Program-made: the position numbers and the translations under genes | Part shown: positions 34,203 to 44,539 of the stretch, in pieces | Layout: every line of letters starts with the position of its first letter | Position numbering within the stretch: position 1 is the stretch's first letter | Origin: Pararge aegeria | Taxonomy: Eukaryota; Arthropoda; Insecta; Lepidoptera; Nymphalidae | DNA: 64,000 bases | Direction: 5' to 3' | Assembly (NCBI RefSeq): GCF_905163445.1 | Contig: NC_053184.1 | Location: forward strand, 4,340,001 to 4,404,000 | Notes under the pieces: generated by a model | Told to the model about the DNA's origin: nothing | Database searches by the model: none | The model's input: only the letters and a program-made list of their open reading frames with translations

Positions 34203-34437
34203 CATTACCGGCCAACTACAGGGCACGGTTTTGCTCCCACAGTGAGAAGAGCTTAGTCCATAGTCCGCCAGACTGGCCCAGTGCGGACAGTGGAATTGGT
34301 GGCACCCTCACAATGTTTTTCATTCATCGTTGAAGCAAATTATATTTTAATTACTTAAAACGCATATAACTCAGAAAATTTATACCTGTGCGCTGGAATT
34401 CGAATTTGAAGCTGAAAGTGAAGCCGAAGTCTTAAAG
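34203..34437 (-). mobile_element. tRNA-derived SINE, family F, nested in SINE G
   Basis: CCAACTACAGGGCACGG, CCATAGTCCGCCAGACTGGC, GTGGCACCCTCACAATGTTT and TGGAATTCGAATTTGAAGCT (decayed inverted box B) follow the F order in minus orientation. Confidence 0.7.
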
Positions 34438-34605
34438 GGAATGGCGGTTATATTAAGCCCATACCCCAGATAGGTTCATATGCAGAACTGTTCCGGAACG
34501 CCAAATCGTTCGTTAGCAAGTATTTATCTTTAGGCTTGTAATTAGGTGTGGCCGAAGTTTCCCACCGCACAAGACCAGAGAAAGTTTAGCCGGGAACTGC
34601 ACCTA
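34438..34605 (-). mobile_element. SINE family G, part 2
   Basis: CATACCCCAGATAGGTTCAT, TGTTCCGGAACGCCAAATCG, GTGGCCGAAGTTTCCCACCG and CACAAGACCAGAGAAAGTTT continue the inverted family G body. Confidence 0.6.
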
Positions 34606-34694
34606 GGAGATTGACAAAATTAAAGCATGACTTTTAAGAAGCGTCAAAAGCTATATACATTTAGAAGTATTATTATTATGTGGCAGATTAGATC

Positions 34695-34835
34695 CTCCAA
34701 AGCAGACGCTATCGAGTTCATCTGTCCGTTCGCGAATCAGATCGGCCACCTCGCATCGATAGACGTAATTTCACACCCCACCGACTCCTGATATTGCTAA
34801 CTGATCGATCCCAAGGCAATGGACATGTCACCTTA
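34695..34835. repeat. repeat family K, copy 1
   Basis: GAGTTCATCTGTCCGTTCGC, GCATCGATAGACGTAATTTC and TCCTGATATTGCTAACTG recur in direct orientation at 36108-36255. Unknown class. Confidence 0.6.
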
Positions 34836-34869
34836 GTATTATCTCATTAATATATTAATATCAATAATA

Positions 34870-35142
34870 TGATAAATAGGTATACTACGAAAATTCACAC
34901 AACGCCATCTAGCCCAAAAGTAGCTTGTTTTCTAGGTACTATCATGACTTATGAATATTTTAATGAATAATGTACATAAATACTTATAATATACATTTTA
35001 ACTTACAACAACAAAATAGTCAGAAACACTGAAAAATGTTCATGTTCATCACAAAATCATTTTTCCAGTTATGGAAATCGAAGACACGGCCCTTGACTCA
35101 GAAAGCAGGGTCGCTGCCAACTGTGTCAATCGGCCGTCAAAC
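34870..35142 (-). mobile_element. tRNA-derived SINE, family A
   Basis: AACGCCATCTAGCCCAAAAG, CTTATGAATATTTTAATGAA, GTTCATGTTCATCACAAAAT, CTCAGAAAGCAGGGTCGCTG and GTCAATCGGCCGTC in minus orientation. Box B is decayed. Confidence 0.75.
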
Positions 35143-35244
35143 AATAACTAATAAATTATAAACCTGCTTCAAATAATATTAATATAATGCAATCGAATCC
35201 AAAAAACCCCGGGTTGTTAGTGGGAAATCATTGCGTATAATATT

Positions 35245-35425
35245 TCGCAAGGCATGAAAAAAGCATGGGAGTTATACGAAAGCTTTAAGCCTTATGTGAC
35301 TGTAATTAAACCGGCAACTACCCTTTATCAATCAGACCGGAACCCACCAATGCTGCTTAAAGGTAAATGCATAAGCATGGGGGTAGTATTTACCGGATAA
35401 TCTTTATCACAAATAGCTCTACCAC
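35245..35425 (+). repeat. dispersed repeat family R7
   Basis: TTTCGCAAGGCATGAAAAAA, TGTAATTAAACCGGCAACTA and CAATGCTGCTTAAAGGTAAA match R7. Confidence 0.5.
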
Positions 35426-35613
35426 TTCTTATACTGACAGATGAAAGTTTATTATCTTTACCTTCCTTGAAATAGAAAAAGGATAACATTGATATTAATA
35501 AAATATTAAATAACTAAAACGTTGGCTTTTCATTCTGAGATGATTAATTAATAAGGCATTCCTTGATTATGACTATGTTTCCTATGTTTCTTTTTTAATA
35601 AAAAAAATCTTAT

Positions 35614-35820
35614 GAAAATTAAGCTAAATTTTCTATACTCCACGATAAGCAAGAGAATCTGTATGGTGTTATTTATAATTTCTTCAATCCTTATAGTCCA
35701 TACCAAACAGAACTTTGGCAATGTACTCTCTACGCTCGTTTTGCTCCGAAACCAGAGCATCCTCAGGAGATGTTGACTTGAACGATTATTCATTGTAAGT
35801 TCTCCTGCTAACCAATATTT
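35614..35820 (-). mobile_element. family B inverted-repeat element flanked by a 13-bp direct repeat
   Basis: GAAAATTAAGCTAAATTTTC, ACTCCACGATAAGCAAGAGA, TACTCTCTACGCTCGTTTTG and CATCCTCAGGAGATGTTGAC in minus orientation. AAAAAAATCTTAT flanks it at 35601-35613 and 35821-35833. The far arm is mostly missing (only a TTCTCCTGCT remnant), as in a 5'-truncated insertion. Confidence 0.75.
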
Positions 35821-36107
35821 AAAAAAATCTTATTACGGTGTCATTATTTGATACCAGTTTAATGATTCGATCACTGGATTCAATGGAAAAAGTGCTTGTT
35901 TTTAAAGTAAGTGCGCTTCATCTTTTTTTTAAATAATGTATTGTATTGAATACCACATCTAGTTTTCATAATTGAGCTATATAATATGGTAAATGAACGA
36001 ATAATGATGAAGAATTCTCACAAGTAAGAAGAAGAGTTCACAGAACTGTCTACTACAGCCACGTAAATCAGAAACTTTTTGAAAATACGTATCACTTGGT
36101 TGATGCT

Positions 36108-36255
36108 ATTCATTATTCTCAACGGCGGTACTGTCAAGTTCATTTGTCGCTTCGTGGTCCAGTTCGAACACGTTGCACCGATAGACCTAATTTCACACTT
36201 CGCCGGCCCCTGATATTGCTAACTGTACAATCCTAAAGCAACATGACTTTTAGGC
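36108..36255. repeat. repeat family K, copy 2
   Basis: AAGTTCATTTGTCGCTTCGT, GCACCGATAGACCTAATTTC and CCCTGATATTGCTAACTGTA parallel 34695-34835. Confidence 0.6.
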
Positions 36256-36797
36256 GGGTGAAATTTTTGTCAGTGATCAATCTATCTCATCCCTCCTAGG
36301 TTATCGTGTTCGAAAATGCACTTCTGTTTTTTCGTTGACGAATCGAAATAGGAATATAGATGCTCACCAGCCAGAAGGACAAAAGGGAGGGTTATAACTC
36401 TATTTGAGCGTTTGTGGCTATATATTAACTGTAACACTTTGCAGTACTCGCTATAGCTTATAAAGATTTAACAATTACTCTTGATTATTATTTATTATAT
36501 ATAGTTGGTATTTTAGTGAGAATGCAAAAAAACGGATTAAGGACTATAATTACGCAGACAGAAGTACTAGTTCTAATTTATGAAGCGGGCGGCGTCAACC
36601 TTGTTTCTCGTAAAGCACATTAAACGTCTTGGTTATTATAAAGATAAAGCCTACAATTGGAGTGAGTGGGGACCAATGCTCTAATCCCCTTTCTACTATC
36701 AGATAGGGGGTCAATCCTGTGCCTTGCAGTCGGCATTTTTAACTTTCATTATTACTATATTATAATTATAATGCCGCGCATTTTTTTTTCTTTTTAT
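36256..36797. other. no recognisable feature
   Basis: AT-rich; nothing supported. Confidence 0.4.
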
Positions 36798-36968
36798 AAA
36801 TAAATAAATGAATATACGACTACGACTCATCGCCAGCTAGCCCCAAAATAAACATAGCTTGTGTCATGGATAGTAATATGACTGATGAATATTTTAAATA
36901 TACAGATAATACTTCTAACAACATAATATACACAGACAACACTTCTACTGCGTCAATCGGACGTTAAA
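36798..36968 (-). mobile_element. tRNA-derived SINE, family A, deleted copy
   Basis: ATAAATAAATGAATATACGA, CATCGCCAGCTAGCCCCAAA, AATATGACTGATGAATATTT and CTACTGCGTCAATCGGACGT; the box B region is deleted. Confidence 0.65.
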
Positions 36969-37039
36969 ATATTATAAATATATATTTAGTCGTATTTCAC
37001 CGTATGACTATTTGGCTGGGGATTTATTGAGACTGAGTG

Positions 37040-37183
37040 CTCCGGTAGTCGCGTGGAAACCGATTACGGGTATGACTACCATACTCCCTAACAAGTTAAC
37101 CTGCTACCATCTTAGACTGCATCAATACTTACTAGCAGGTAGATTGAAGTCAAGGGCTAACTTGTAGTGGATTAAAAAAAAAT
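37040..37183 (+). mobile_element. tRNA-derived SINE, family G, 3' half
   Basis: GTGGAAACCGATTACGGGTA, GACTACCATACTCCCTAACA, CTACCATCTTAGACTGCATC and GGGCTAACTTGTAGTGGATT, then an A-run: the family G 3' half with its A-rich tail. Confidence 0.75.
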
Positions 37184-37424
37184 GTTTCCAAAAATCCACG
37201 ACGTTATTTAACATGGCAGCAATAACCGACTATAGAAATTACGACCTTCACATCTTCCATAACTGATTGCATGTTTACTGTATTATTACCTCTTCAATTC
37301 AATTACCTACGTGAAGTAAGGTTGCGTGGCATCTTGTCTTGTAAAATGAACATTGCACATGTAGCAGGTCGTCCGTACCTTTCTTGGGTATTAGATGTTG
37401 GTATGAAAAAGATCGTCGAACGAT

Positions 37425-37620
37425 CTTTTATTGGCTAGGAAATATATTGCATACCACCTTCTTACCTACATATCCCATTTTTCTTCACAAAGACTAACAA
37501 TCGAATAGAAAGCGTCGCGTCGCGTCGTGCTGTTGGAGAATGAGCTAACTTGATACAAATAAATGTCGGCTTTATCATTGCAATATTCTTCTAGTACAGC
37601 CATTATAAAATTATTCTACA
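37425..37620. repeat. repeat family L, copy 1
   Basis: TGGCTAGGAAATATATTGCA, CTACATATCCCATTTTTCTT, AAAGCGTCGCGTCGCGTCGT and GCAATATTCTTCTAGTACAG parallel 38255-38455 in order and spacing with much divergence. Confidence 0.5.
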
Positions 37621-37964
37621 TTCTGCAAACAATCTCAAGTTGACTGACTTTGTATGTAATCGGGTATTATCCAATCCTCCCGGTAAATGATGCATGTGGG
37701 TATAGTGTTGAACATATATATAAGTTACTACGAAATATATTGTATTTCAACCCTTCCAGTTTGCACCTATTCCATGTGTTCTTGCAAACACAAGTAATCG
37801 AATGAATATAGAAGTACATCGAATTGTAAAGTATTGAAGATTACAGAGAAACATGACCGCTAAAGGTCACTTCTTTCAGTTTAAATATAAAAATGCGATA
37901 TGGTTAATTAATGGTCCTACCTCACTATTTTTTTGAGTGAGTATGCCTTGGGCTTATAACCCAT

Positions 37965-38048
37965 TGGTGGCCCACTACACAGAACGGGTCTCCTTTCAAA
38001 ATGATAAGGGTTTACACAATTATTCACCACGCTGGCCAGGTGCCGATT
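37965..38048 (-). mobile_element. SINE family F fragment
   Basis: GTGGCCCACTACACAGAACG, GATAAGGGTTTACACAATTA and CACCACGCTGGCCAGGTGCC are the inverted 3' end of family F, abutting SINE A. Confidence 0.6.
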
Positions 38049-38049
38049 A

Positions 38050-38205
38050 TAAATAATAATATAAAAAAGATATACTACGACAATACACATATCGCCGTCT
38101 AGACCCAAAGTACGCGTAGCTTGTTATGAGTACTAAGATGACTGATGAATATTTTTATGAAAATATACGTTTATGAGGCCTTAGTCTCTTTACAATCGGC
38201 CTTAA
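38050..38205 (-). mobile_element. SINE family A, partial
   Basis: ATACTACGACAATACACATA, TCGCCGTCTAGACCCAAAGT and AAGATGACTGATGAATATTT, then a shortened head ending near CAATCGGCC. Confidence 0.65.
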
Positions 38206-38254
38206 CTCTTACGGATATATGTATACTTCTTACCTATCAGTACATACCGCTGAG

Positions 38255-38455
38255 TAGGAAATTGCATATCGTCTTCCAATTTTAACCTATCTCATTTCCC
38301 TTGCAAAGATAAACCATCGAAAGCATATTAAAGAGAACCGAAATATATAACCGCCGCGGCGTCGCCTCGTGAAGTTTAAAAATGAGGCAACACGATACGA
38401 GTGGGTACTGGTATAGTCATCGCAGTGTTCTTCGAGTGCTGCCATTGTGAATTCA
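38255..38455. repeat. repeat family L, copy 2
   Basis: AGTAGGAAATTGCATATCGT, CTATCTCATTTCCCTTGCAA, CGGCGTCGCCTCGTGAAG and GCAGTGTTCTTCGAGTGCTG correspond to 37425-37620. Confidence 0.5.
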
Positions 38456-38611
38456 GCGGGCGGCGAAATATCAATACGTCTCGAGTTGACTGCGAAGCGC
38501 TCTGAATAAAACAGTGTTTATTTGGCTATCGATATTGTTGCTTACAATTTCAATTTTTTTATTTTGTAGATATCGTTGCTGGTGTATTTTTTATCAATGT
38601 ATTTCTAACGT

Positions 38612-39096
38612 TTGGATATGATTTTTGACCATAACAGTCAGTGCCACAGTGATAAATTAGTGTCATCTGCATATCGTCTGCGTAAGGTACAGGGATCATT
38701 TGTGGGATTGAGTATACGCTTTTATAATATGATTCCTAAGGTGATTTTGGACCTGCCAATGCACAAGTTTAAAGAATTTGTTAAAACACATTTATTACAG
38801 CGAGGTTACTATACAATTGATGAATTTTTTAATGACAAGGTTGCTTGAAAGCAACCGGCTCCGCTTTCAGCTCTCACAAGATAGAAAAATGAAAAGTGAA
38901 AAAATGTTAAAATGCAAAGTGTAAATTGTTGATGTTGGAAAAGAGCAACTGCTGAGTTTCTTGCCGGCTTCTTCTCGGTAGAATCTGCCTTCCGAACCGG
39001 TTTTAGAATCACTACAAACAGACAGACTTGACGTTTCAAAAGTGCTTATATTAGGCCTACTTGAAATAAATGAATTTTGAATTTTGAATTTTGATT
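38612..39096 (+). pseudogene. Jockey-like LINE ORF2 C-terminus and 3' UTR (family I), best copy
   Basis: The plus strand is open and encodes HSDKLVSSAYRLRKVQGSF, then SIRFYNMIPKVILDLPMHKF and LLQRGYYTIDEFFNDKVA with a stop at about 38846; a few further residues (PLSAL) follow in the same frame. This is the extreme C-terminus of Jockey-group ORF2, downstream of the reverse transcriptase. The 3' UTR has TTCTTCTCGGTAGAATCTGC and AAAGTGCTTATATTAGGCCT, and it ends in TTTTGAA repeats. Strongly 5' truncated. Relatives lie at 12705 and 20805. Confidence 0.85.
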
Positions 39097-39589
39097 CTCA
39101 CTAAACCGAATCGAAGATCTAATAACCTCGACGTAATCACGTACTCAGGCATCGCGTTGGGCAAATATGCTCGACGCACTGCAGTATTTAGGCAGTTTCA
39201 TAATTCGATATGCATGATATACTGCACCCCGATGCTGTTACGTGCATTTGATACATATACACGGTACGTAAAGGATTTCAAATATTTCCTAGAAGTGTGC
39301 TAGAAAAAATTTTAGTTATAGATCTATCGGAGATTGACAATGATTCTCTAAACACAATGTAAAGGAGCATTATCTATCGTTGTCATAGTATATTTATCAC
39401 TGTTTACTTATTATAGATATATATTTATATTTATATTATATAAATATTTATTATATTATTTTTATGTATTTTGTATATATAGTATATTCAAATGTTATTG
39501 TATTAGTATGTAGAATTTTGTTATTATTTAGATATATTAAATATACTTAGTAGTTATGAAGTATATTGTACCTTTATTTGACCTATACC

Positions 39590-39735
39590 ACAATTAAATC
39601 ATCTTACTCACATCCTGGGGTAGCTGGAAGAGATCTCTTATAGAGATAAGCTTTCCTTTGTACACTTCATGTATCTTATGTTCACAATCACAATTTATGG
39701 TACATAAATAATAAATAAATAAATAAATAATAAAT
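39590..39735 (+). mobile_element. CR1-like LINE 3' tail (family D)
   Basis: TAGCTGGAAGAGATCTCTTA and TAGAGATAAGCTTTCCTTTG carry the family stem-loop with changed but still paired bases. The tail is ATAAATAAATAAATAATAAA. The coding end is not recognisable upstream. Confidence 0.65.
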
Positions 39736-39787
39736 ATTCTCAAAACCACAGGTAATAAATTAATAACGGCTTCTCCAAACTTAAGTA

Positions 39788-39935
39788 TTGTTTTTTTTTT
39801 CTATCCTCTACAAGCTAGCCCTTGACTGCAATCTGATCTAGTGGTAAGATGGTAGCGGGCTAACCTGTTAAGGAGTATGGTATTTATACCCCTAATCGGT
39901 TTCTACGTGACATCGCGCCGCGACACTAAATCTAC
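39788..39935 (-). mobile_element. tRNA-derived SINE, family G
   Basis: TTTTTTTTTTCTATCCTCTA is the inverted A-rich tail; CAAGCTAGCCCTTGACTGCA, AGATGGTAGCGGGCTAACCT and CCCCTAATCGGTTTCTACGT follow. Truncated near ACACTAAATC. Confidence 0.75.
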
Positions 39936-40344
39936 TCTTTTTAAAAGCTGGCTTTGAAAATTTGAAGTATTAAAATTAAGGTAATATAATTATCTATTAA
40001 GTAATGACAGACGGATAGAGTATAAAGAGAATTTAGTACGAAACCCTAAAGATTCGTTCAATTCACAGATACCAATCAAATCGTTAAACCCCTTCGATCA
40101 AGGCATATAATATCAGTCCTATATCCGAAGAAACCTAGAATAAATCGCAAAAGGAGTGTTCGTGTAGAGTCTAAGATTGTAAAATCTAAAAAGAGACATC
40201 TATTTTAAACCACAATATGATCTATATAAACCAATTAAAACACGTGCCTCTAGCCAATTAAACACCGATGTAGTCATTACGAAAGTAGGGAAGCCATTTG
40301 AAATCATAATTGCATTTGCACTAGCTTTCGGTGGATTTTGTACA

Positions 40345-40400
40345 AGCAGTAATCAGCAATTAGCGGTGGAAAATGTTTTACTTAACAATCTGGGCTCGTT
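40345..40400. repeat. short fragment resembling repeat N
   Basis: CAGCAATTAGCGGTGGAAAA resembles AGCAATTAGTGGTTGAAAAT at 42541 and AGCAATTAGGGGCGAATAAT at 30157. Too short to be sure. Confidence 0.3.
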
Positions 40401-40439
40401 CCCGATGAAGACTGTAAGCTAAGCGTTCATACAACACTT

Positions 40440-40885
40440 GGTTGTTTGTTGGTCATTTACTATCAAGGCAGTTAAATTGTGGAATGATCTTCCACGTGAC
40501 ATTCGTTACGCTAAATCACACAGTATTTTTAAGACTCCTCTAAAGAATTATTATTTAACACTGTAAGTTTGATTATTATATTCCACATTTACTTTCTGTC
40601 CCGATAACATTATTACATATAGTTTTAATATTAGTTATTTTACCGTATAGTATTTTATTTTATTTTATATATTAATATGTATGTATATTCTTAGAGTTTT
40701 GCGCACCGCTATAAGGATTCATATGTGAGCCAATTCCTCATAATGGTTGCCTGGAAGAAATCACTATAAGTGAGAAGGCCGCCTTTGTTACACAAATTTA
40801 ATTGTACCTTTGTTGTTTTTGTCTCTTTTTTTATTTTTTTTTCTTTTGTGCAATAAAGTATTTTTGATTGATTGATTGATTGGTT
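40440..40885 (+). mobile_element. CR1-like LINE C-terminus and 3' tail (family D)
   Basis: Coding remnant SFTIKAVKLWNDLPRDIRYA, then SIFKTPLKNYYLTL and a stop near 40565, the ORF2 C-terminal signature of the CR1/Jockey group. The 3' UTR has the stem-loop in variant form (TCACT at 40761, AGTGA at 40769), TTTTGTGCAATAAAGTATTT and a GATT-repeat tail. Confidence 0.8.
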
Positions 40886-41003
40886 TAATTTGTTACACAA
40901 CTTATTGTCATTAGACATTCTTCATACTTAATATGCTAACACCACGGAGATAGAACGCGGAACCACTAAACGGCAAGGCACACTTTTGTACTTATTTTAT
41001 ACT

Positions 41004-41310
41004 TTATGAATAGAGCCGGTGTTAGCGCATTGGGTAGGAGCTCGACTTCACATTCGTGGGCCAAGTTCGAATCCCGGCACCTCTAACTTTTCAAAGTTAG
41101 AGGTGCCGGGAGTGCGTTTTCGAAGTAATTAAAATATAACTTGCTTCAACGGTGAAGGAAAACATCGTGAGGAAACCTGCATGTCTGTAAGTTCTACGTA
41201 ATGTTCTCAAAGGTGTGTGGAGTCCACCAATCCACACTGGGCTAGCGTGGTGGACTACAGCCTTAACCCTTTCTCATTGTGGGAGAAGACCCGTGCTCTG
41301 TAGTGAAGTG
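41004..41310 (+). mobile_element. tRNA-derived SINE, family F, full copy
   Basis: The head AGCCGGTGTTAGCGCATTGG leads to box B AAGTTCGAATCCCGGC. The body has GAAGGAAAACATCGTGAGGA and TCCACACTGGGCTAGCGTGG, and the end has AGAAGACCCGTGCTCTGTAG. Just after box B is a perfect hairpin (41073-41110). Confidence 0.85.
41073..41110. repeat. perfect inverted repeat, 18-bp arms, 2-nt loop
   Basis: CCCGGCACCTCTAACTTT, TC, then the exact reverse complement. The left arm contains part of the SINE box B region. Confidence 0.92.
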
Positions 41311-41610
41311 TTTTTTAGTAATAATTGACGGACCAACCAGATAGCCCTGGCAAGTGTGGCCCCATATCACCTATAAACAGAGGTACACTTCTCAGGGCAT
41401 ACAAGAAAAACGTCCTACACAGTGCCTCGCTTTATTCATCAACCGGAAGCGAAGATTTTGAGCCTCATGTGTCTGTAATTACTCGTACACTGGCACCAAC
41501 GCCCTTCAAACTCACACTGCAACAATTCTACTTAGCGGCAGAAATAAACATGGTGATACTTCCTGAACGAGCTCTTATATTCTCTCTCACGCTATAAAAC
41601 TAACAATAAA
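41311..41610 (+). repeat. dispersed repeat family R7, long copy
   Basis: ATAAACAGAGGTACACTTCT, CAGGGCATACAAGAAAAACG, CATCAACCGGAAGCGAAGAT and TGTCTGTAATTACTCGTACA run in family order, adjoining the end of SINE F. Confidence 0.6.
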
Positions 41611-41904
41611 AAGTATCCAGTTATTCATATTACATACAGTTTTTATTCGTCAACTTAACGGGGAGCTGATGACTTATATTGATAGTTTTTCTGTACGCTA
41701 TAACGTCTACCCATTCTCTCATCTATCTCTATGAAAATAAAGAAAGAGAGGAAAAATATGAGTAACGGGTAGAGATAATTATCTCGTGGCACGCATGCTG
41801 CACCTTGTAGGTTTTGTCGTTCCAATTCATTTAATTTAAGTGTCGTGTCAATTCGAGAATTTATACTTACCTTTATACTATTTTTCGGATTTTGTCGACC
41901 GACA

Positions 41905-42345
41905 AGTTACTAAGCCTTACGCTAAAGATGATAACGGGCTAACCTTTGTAATTCATAATTTATTTATTGCATAATCTGTACATATAAAGGTCTTATGAGC
42001 TAAAAGTTTCAGGCGTGCAATATTATTTAAGCAGTGAACTTATAGAAAAATTGAATAGTTACATATTAAAAAAATAAAAATAAAATGGTATTAAAACATA
42101 AGTCATATTTTAACTAAAACAAAAATTTAGTAGAGTTTTGCAGTTATATTGAGACCATTCTAATCGATTTCTTCATCGTAGCGGAACGCTAAGACGCTTG
42201 AGAGCACTACTTCGTCAGTAAGTGAATAAGAAAATTCAGCAATTATAAATTCCTAAATTGTGTCCGCCGGATATCGAATCCTGGATCTCCCACTCATAAC
42301 ACCATAGCGCTTGAAACTGCGTCAGGGGGATCGACAACTCTCTCT
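41905..42345 (-). mobile_element. tRNA-derived SINE, family G, with internal insert
   Basis: ACGCTAAAGATGATAACGGG and CTAACCTTTG belong to the tail side. After about 190 unrelated AT-rich bases, AATCGATTTCTTCATCGTAG, GCGGAACGCTAAGACGC and GGATATCGAATCCTGGATCT (inverted box B) continue to the head. The insert (about 41966-42155) is unclassified. Confidence 0.6.
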
Positions 42346-42533
42346 GCCTGTAATGCAGTTTCCACTAATATAATTGCAATCTAATGATACGCATGATACA
42401 TTACTCTACAATTAATCAAATACATCAATTTCCTACCGATAAAATATGTCATCAAAATGCATAGACCGTTCACAATTGATAACATTGTCATAATTTAGTT
42501 CAACAATTTCGTCCGCTAGCTAATTCACAGTTT

Positions 42534-42715
42534 ACTAGAAGCAATTAGTGGTTGAAAATAGTTCTTTCCAACGAATCAAGCCTTGTTGGAATAACGACTG
42601 CAATTTAAATCGTTAGATTTTACCCCGAGATCGCTGCCTTGTTACACGGTATTAGCAAAGTTTTAACAGCTCAGCAATTTTTCCTGAGAATTGGTTGGCT
42701 GTTTTTTAAATGTCC
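42534..42715. repeat. repeat family N, copy 2
   Basis: AACGACTGCAATTTAAATCG, CCCCGAGATCGCTGCCTTGT and GCAAAGTTTTAACAGCTCAG match 30150-30345. Confidence 0.65.
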
Positions 42716-43770
42716 ATTCCAGCGACTTCTTTTTTTAAATCGGTGTCAAAAATGTAACCGACTTTTATGAATATATACCTATTAGAAAGGATTCTATGAT
42801 AATTAGCTTCTGAGAGAGTAAAAAGGGAGTTGAGGGACACTAATAATAATCTACAGTCAACTAGATATTTTTAAATCAGAAAATACCAGGTTATGAAATT
42901 TTAAATAATATTAACGTTAAAATAAGTTGAATTTAATAGGATATGAACGTTATTTGTGTATGATTAATTATTATTTTTTTTTCTTTGCTCTTATTTGAAT
43001 TAGTTTAGCTTGTTTTGTTCTTTAGTATATATTTTCAGCATTTAATATTTTTTGACAAAATATTAAGCTATAGGTAAACAGCGCATGCAAACAAACAGTG
43101 TCAAACTAGCTTACAACTACACAAACAATATAAAATTAATATATTCTGTGCCGGCAGTGTATAAAATTTCAATCAGGCCATTAAAGGGTTAGGGTTAGGG
43201 TTCCTCGGATATCTTATATGATCTTTATAATTAATAATTTGTAATAGAGAAGAAAAAATAATTTTATTATTAAGAACATCAAAATACATCTAGTTTACCT
43301 CTACGACTTTCTAATGATTCAATATTAATTAAATAAAGAATTAGGACGCTCTGTGTAACTTTTCAGTCTTCGGTCCATTCCAGTCCCAAGAGTAGGCATC
43401 TTGCCTATGATTTTTTGTATCGAAACTATTCATAAATGCAATATAGAGTTTGGAATTCGCCTGTTATTTACATACATTTGCCAATAAGTTGATTTCTGGA
43501 GACAGGCAGTCTACCGTAGGAAAATTTCTTAGTTTCACGGGAAATTAGACTACGTAGACGATGTCTGTTGCAACCAAACGCTACGTATTAATATGTAAAG
43601 AGATGCACCAAGCATATAACGATATCTCAATTATTAGATCATTCCGTTCTAGATAACGCTATGCACATATGGGAAAGCGGTGACCGTATAAGATAGAACA
43701 ATCACAGTTTCTGACATGCTGATTTAATCAACGGTCAGCTAACATAAAATAGCATCACAATCATCATGTC
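42716..43770. other. no gene recognised
   Basis: AT-rich. GGGTTAGGGTTAGGGTT at 43186-43202 is under three units of a TTAGGG-like repeat; lepidopteran telomeres use TTAGG. Confidence 0.4.
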
Positions 43771-43771
43771 A

Positions 43772-44075
43772 ACGAATGAACGTTCTCTGCTGGACATAGG
43801 TCTTTAGTAGGGAGTTCCAAATACCACAGTCAGCCGCTGGACTCAAGAGACTCAAGAGACCCTGCGACTCGTTTGATGTTATCAGTTCATCTCGTTGGGG
43901 GTCTTCCTAAGCTGTGTTTATCGACATGAAGTGGCTAGTCTATCACCTTTTAACCCCAACGTCTTTCCGTCTGTCTATCGGTTTTACTCATTCTGATTTG
44001 ATCTGGTATAGACACTCAGAGCATAACTCTCTCCATCGCCCGCTTAGGGACTCTGAGCCTTCTTATGAAACTTAT
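43772..44075 (-). pseudogene. RTE-type LINE ORF2 C-terminus
   Basis: Minus-strand relative of 32893-33275: CTGGACATAGGTCTTTAGTA and GGGAGTTCCAAATACCACAG near the 3' end, TCTCTCCATCGCCCGCTTAG and TGAGCCTTCTTATGAAAC at the other. Frames are broken in several places; the segment carrying the GHIA-like motif is degraded. Confidence 0.7.
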
Positions 44076-44459
44076 ATTCAGCTCTGAAGTTCAGAACTCT
44101 AGTTCGGAAAATAGCTTATGCAAAACCTACACTTTAGTAATATTATATAGCACTTAATAGATCAATAGATCAATTGAAAGTTCCTCAATATTTTGTAACT
44201 TAATTAAATTGATTTCTTCCCCCTTCTTTAAATAACCAGGTAAGCTTATTTACGATTCACTAATAAAATCACTGATCAACGTTTCAGCAACCGGATATAA
44301 GTCCTAGGCAATAATAATTAACCTAATGCATTGCTGTCTAATACCTAGATTGCGTAGGTGCGCGCGCTTTATTGTTCTGGGCACGTGTTGTGGTGTGTTT
44401 TGTATACATATGCATTAATATTATATTTAAGTGTATAATGATCTATTACGTTTGTCTAG

Positions 44460-44531
44460 TAAGAGGCATCGGTCGTGGTTGTATGGGTAAAGTTACTACT
44501 TTACCCATACAACCACTACCGATGCCTCTTA
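44460..44531. repeat. near-perfect inverted repeat, 33-bp arms, 6-nt loop
   Basis: Arms at 44460-44492 and 44499-44531 differ by a single base (core CGTGGTTGTATGGGTAAAG). The loop is TTACTA. No surrounding element is recognised. Confidence 0.92.
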
Positions 44532-44539
44532 GTGTGTAG

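Noticed and set aside
43186..43202. Telomere-like GGGTTAGGGTTAGGG
   Set aside because: Under three units, and the lepidopteran telomere repeat is TTAGG; chance or a short interstitial repeat.
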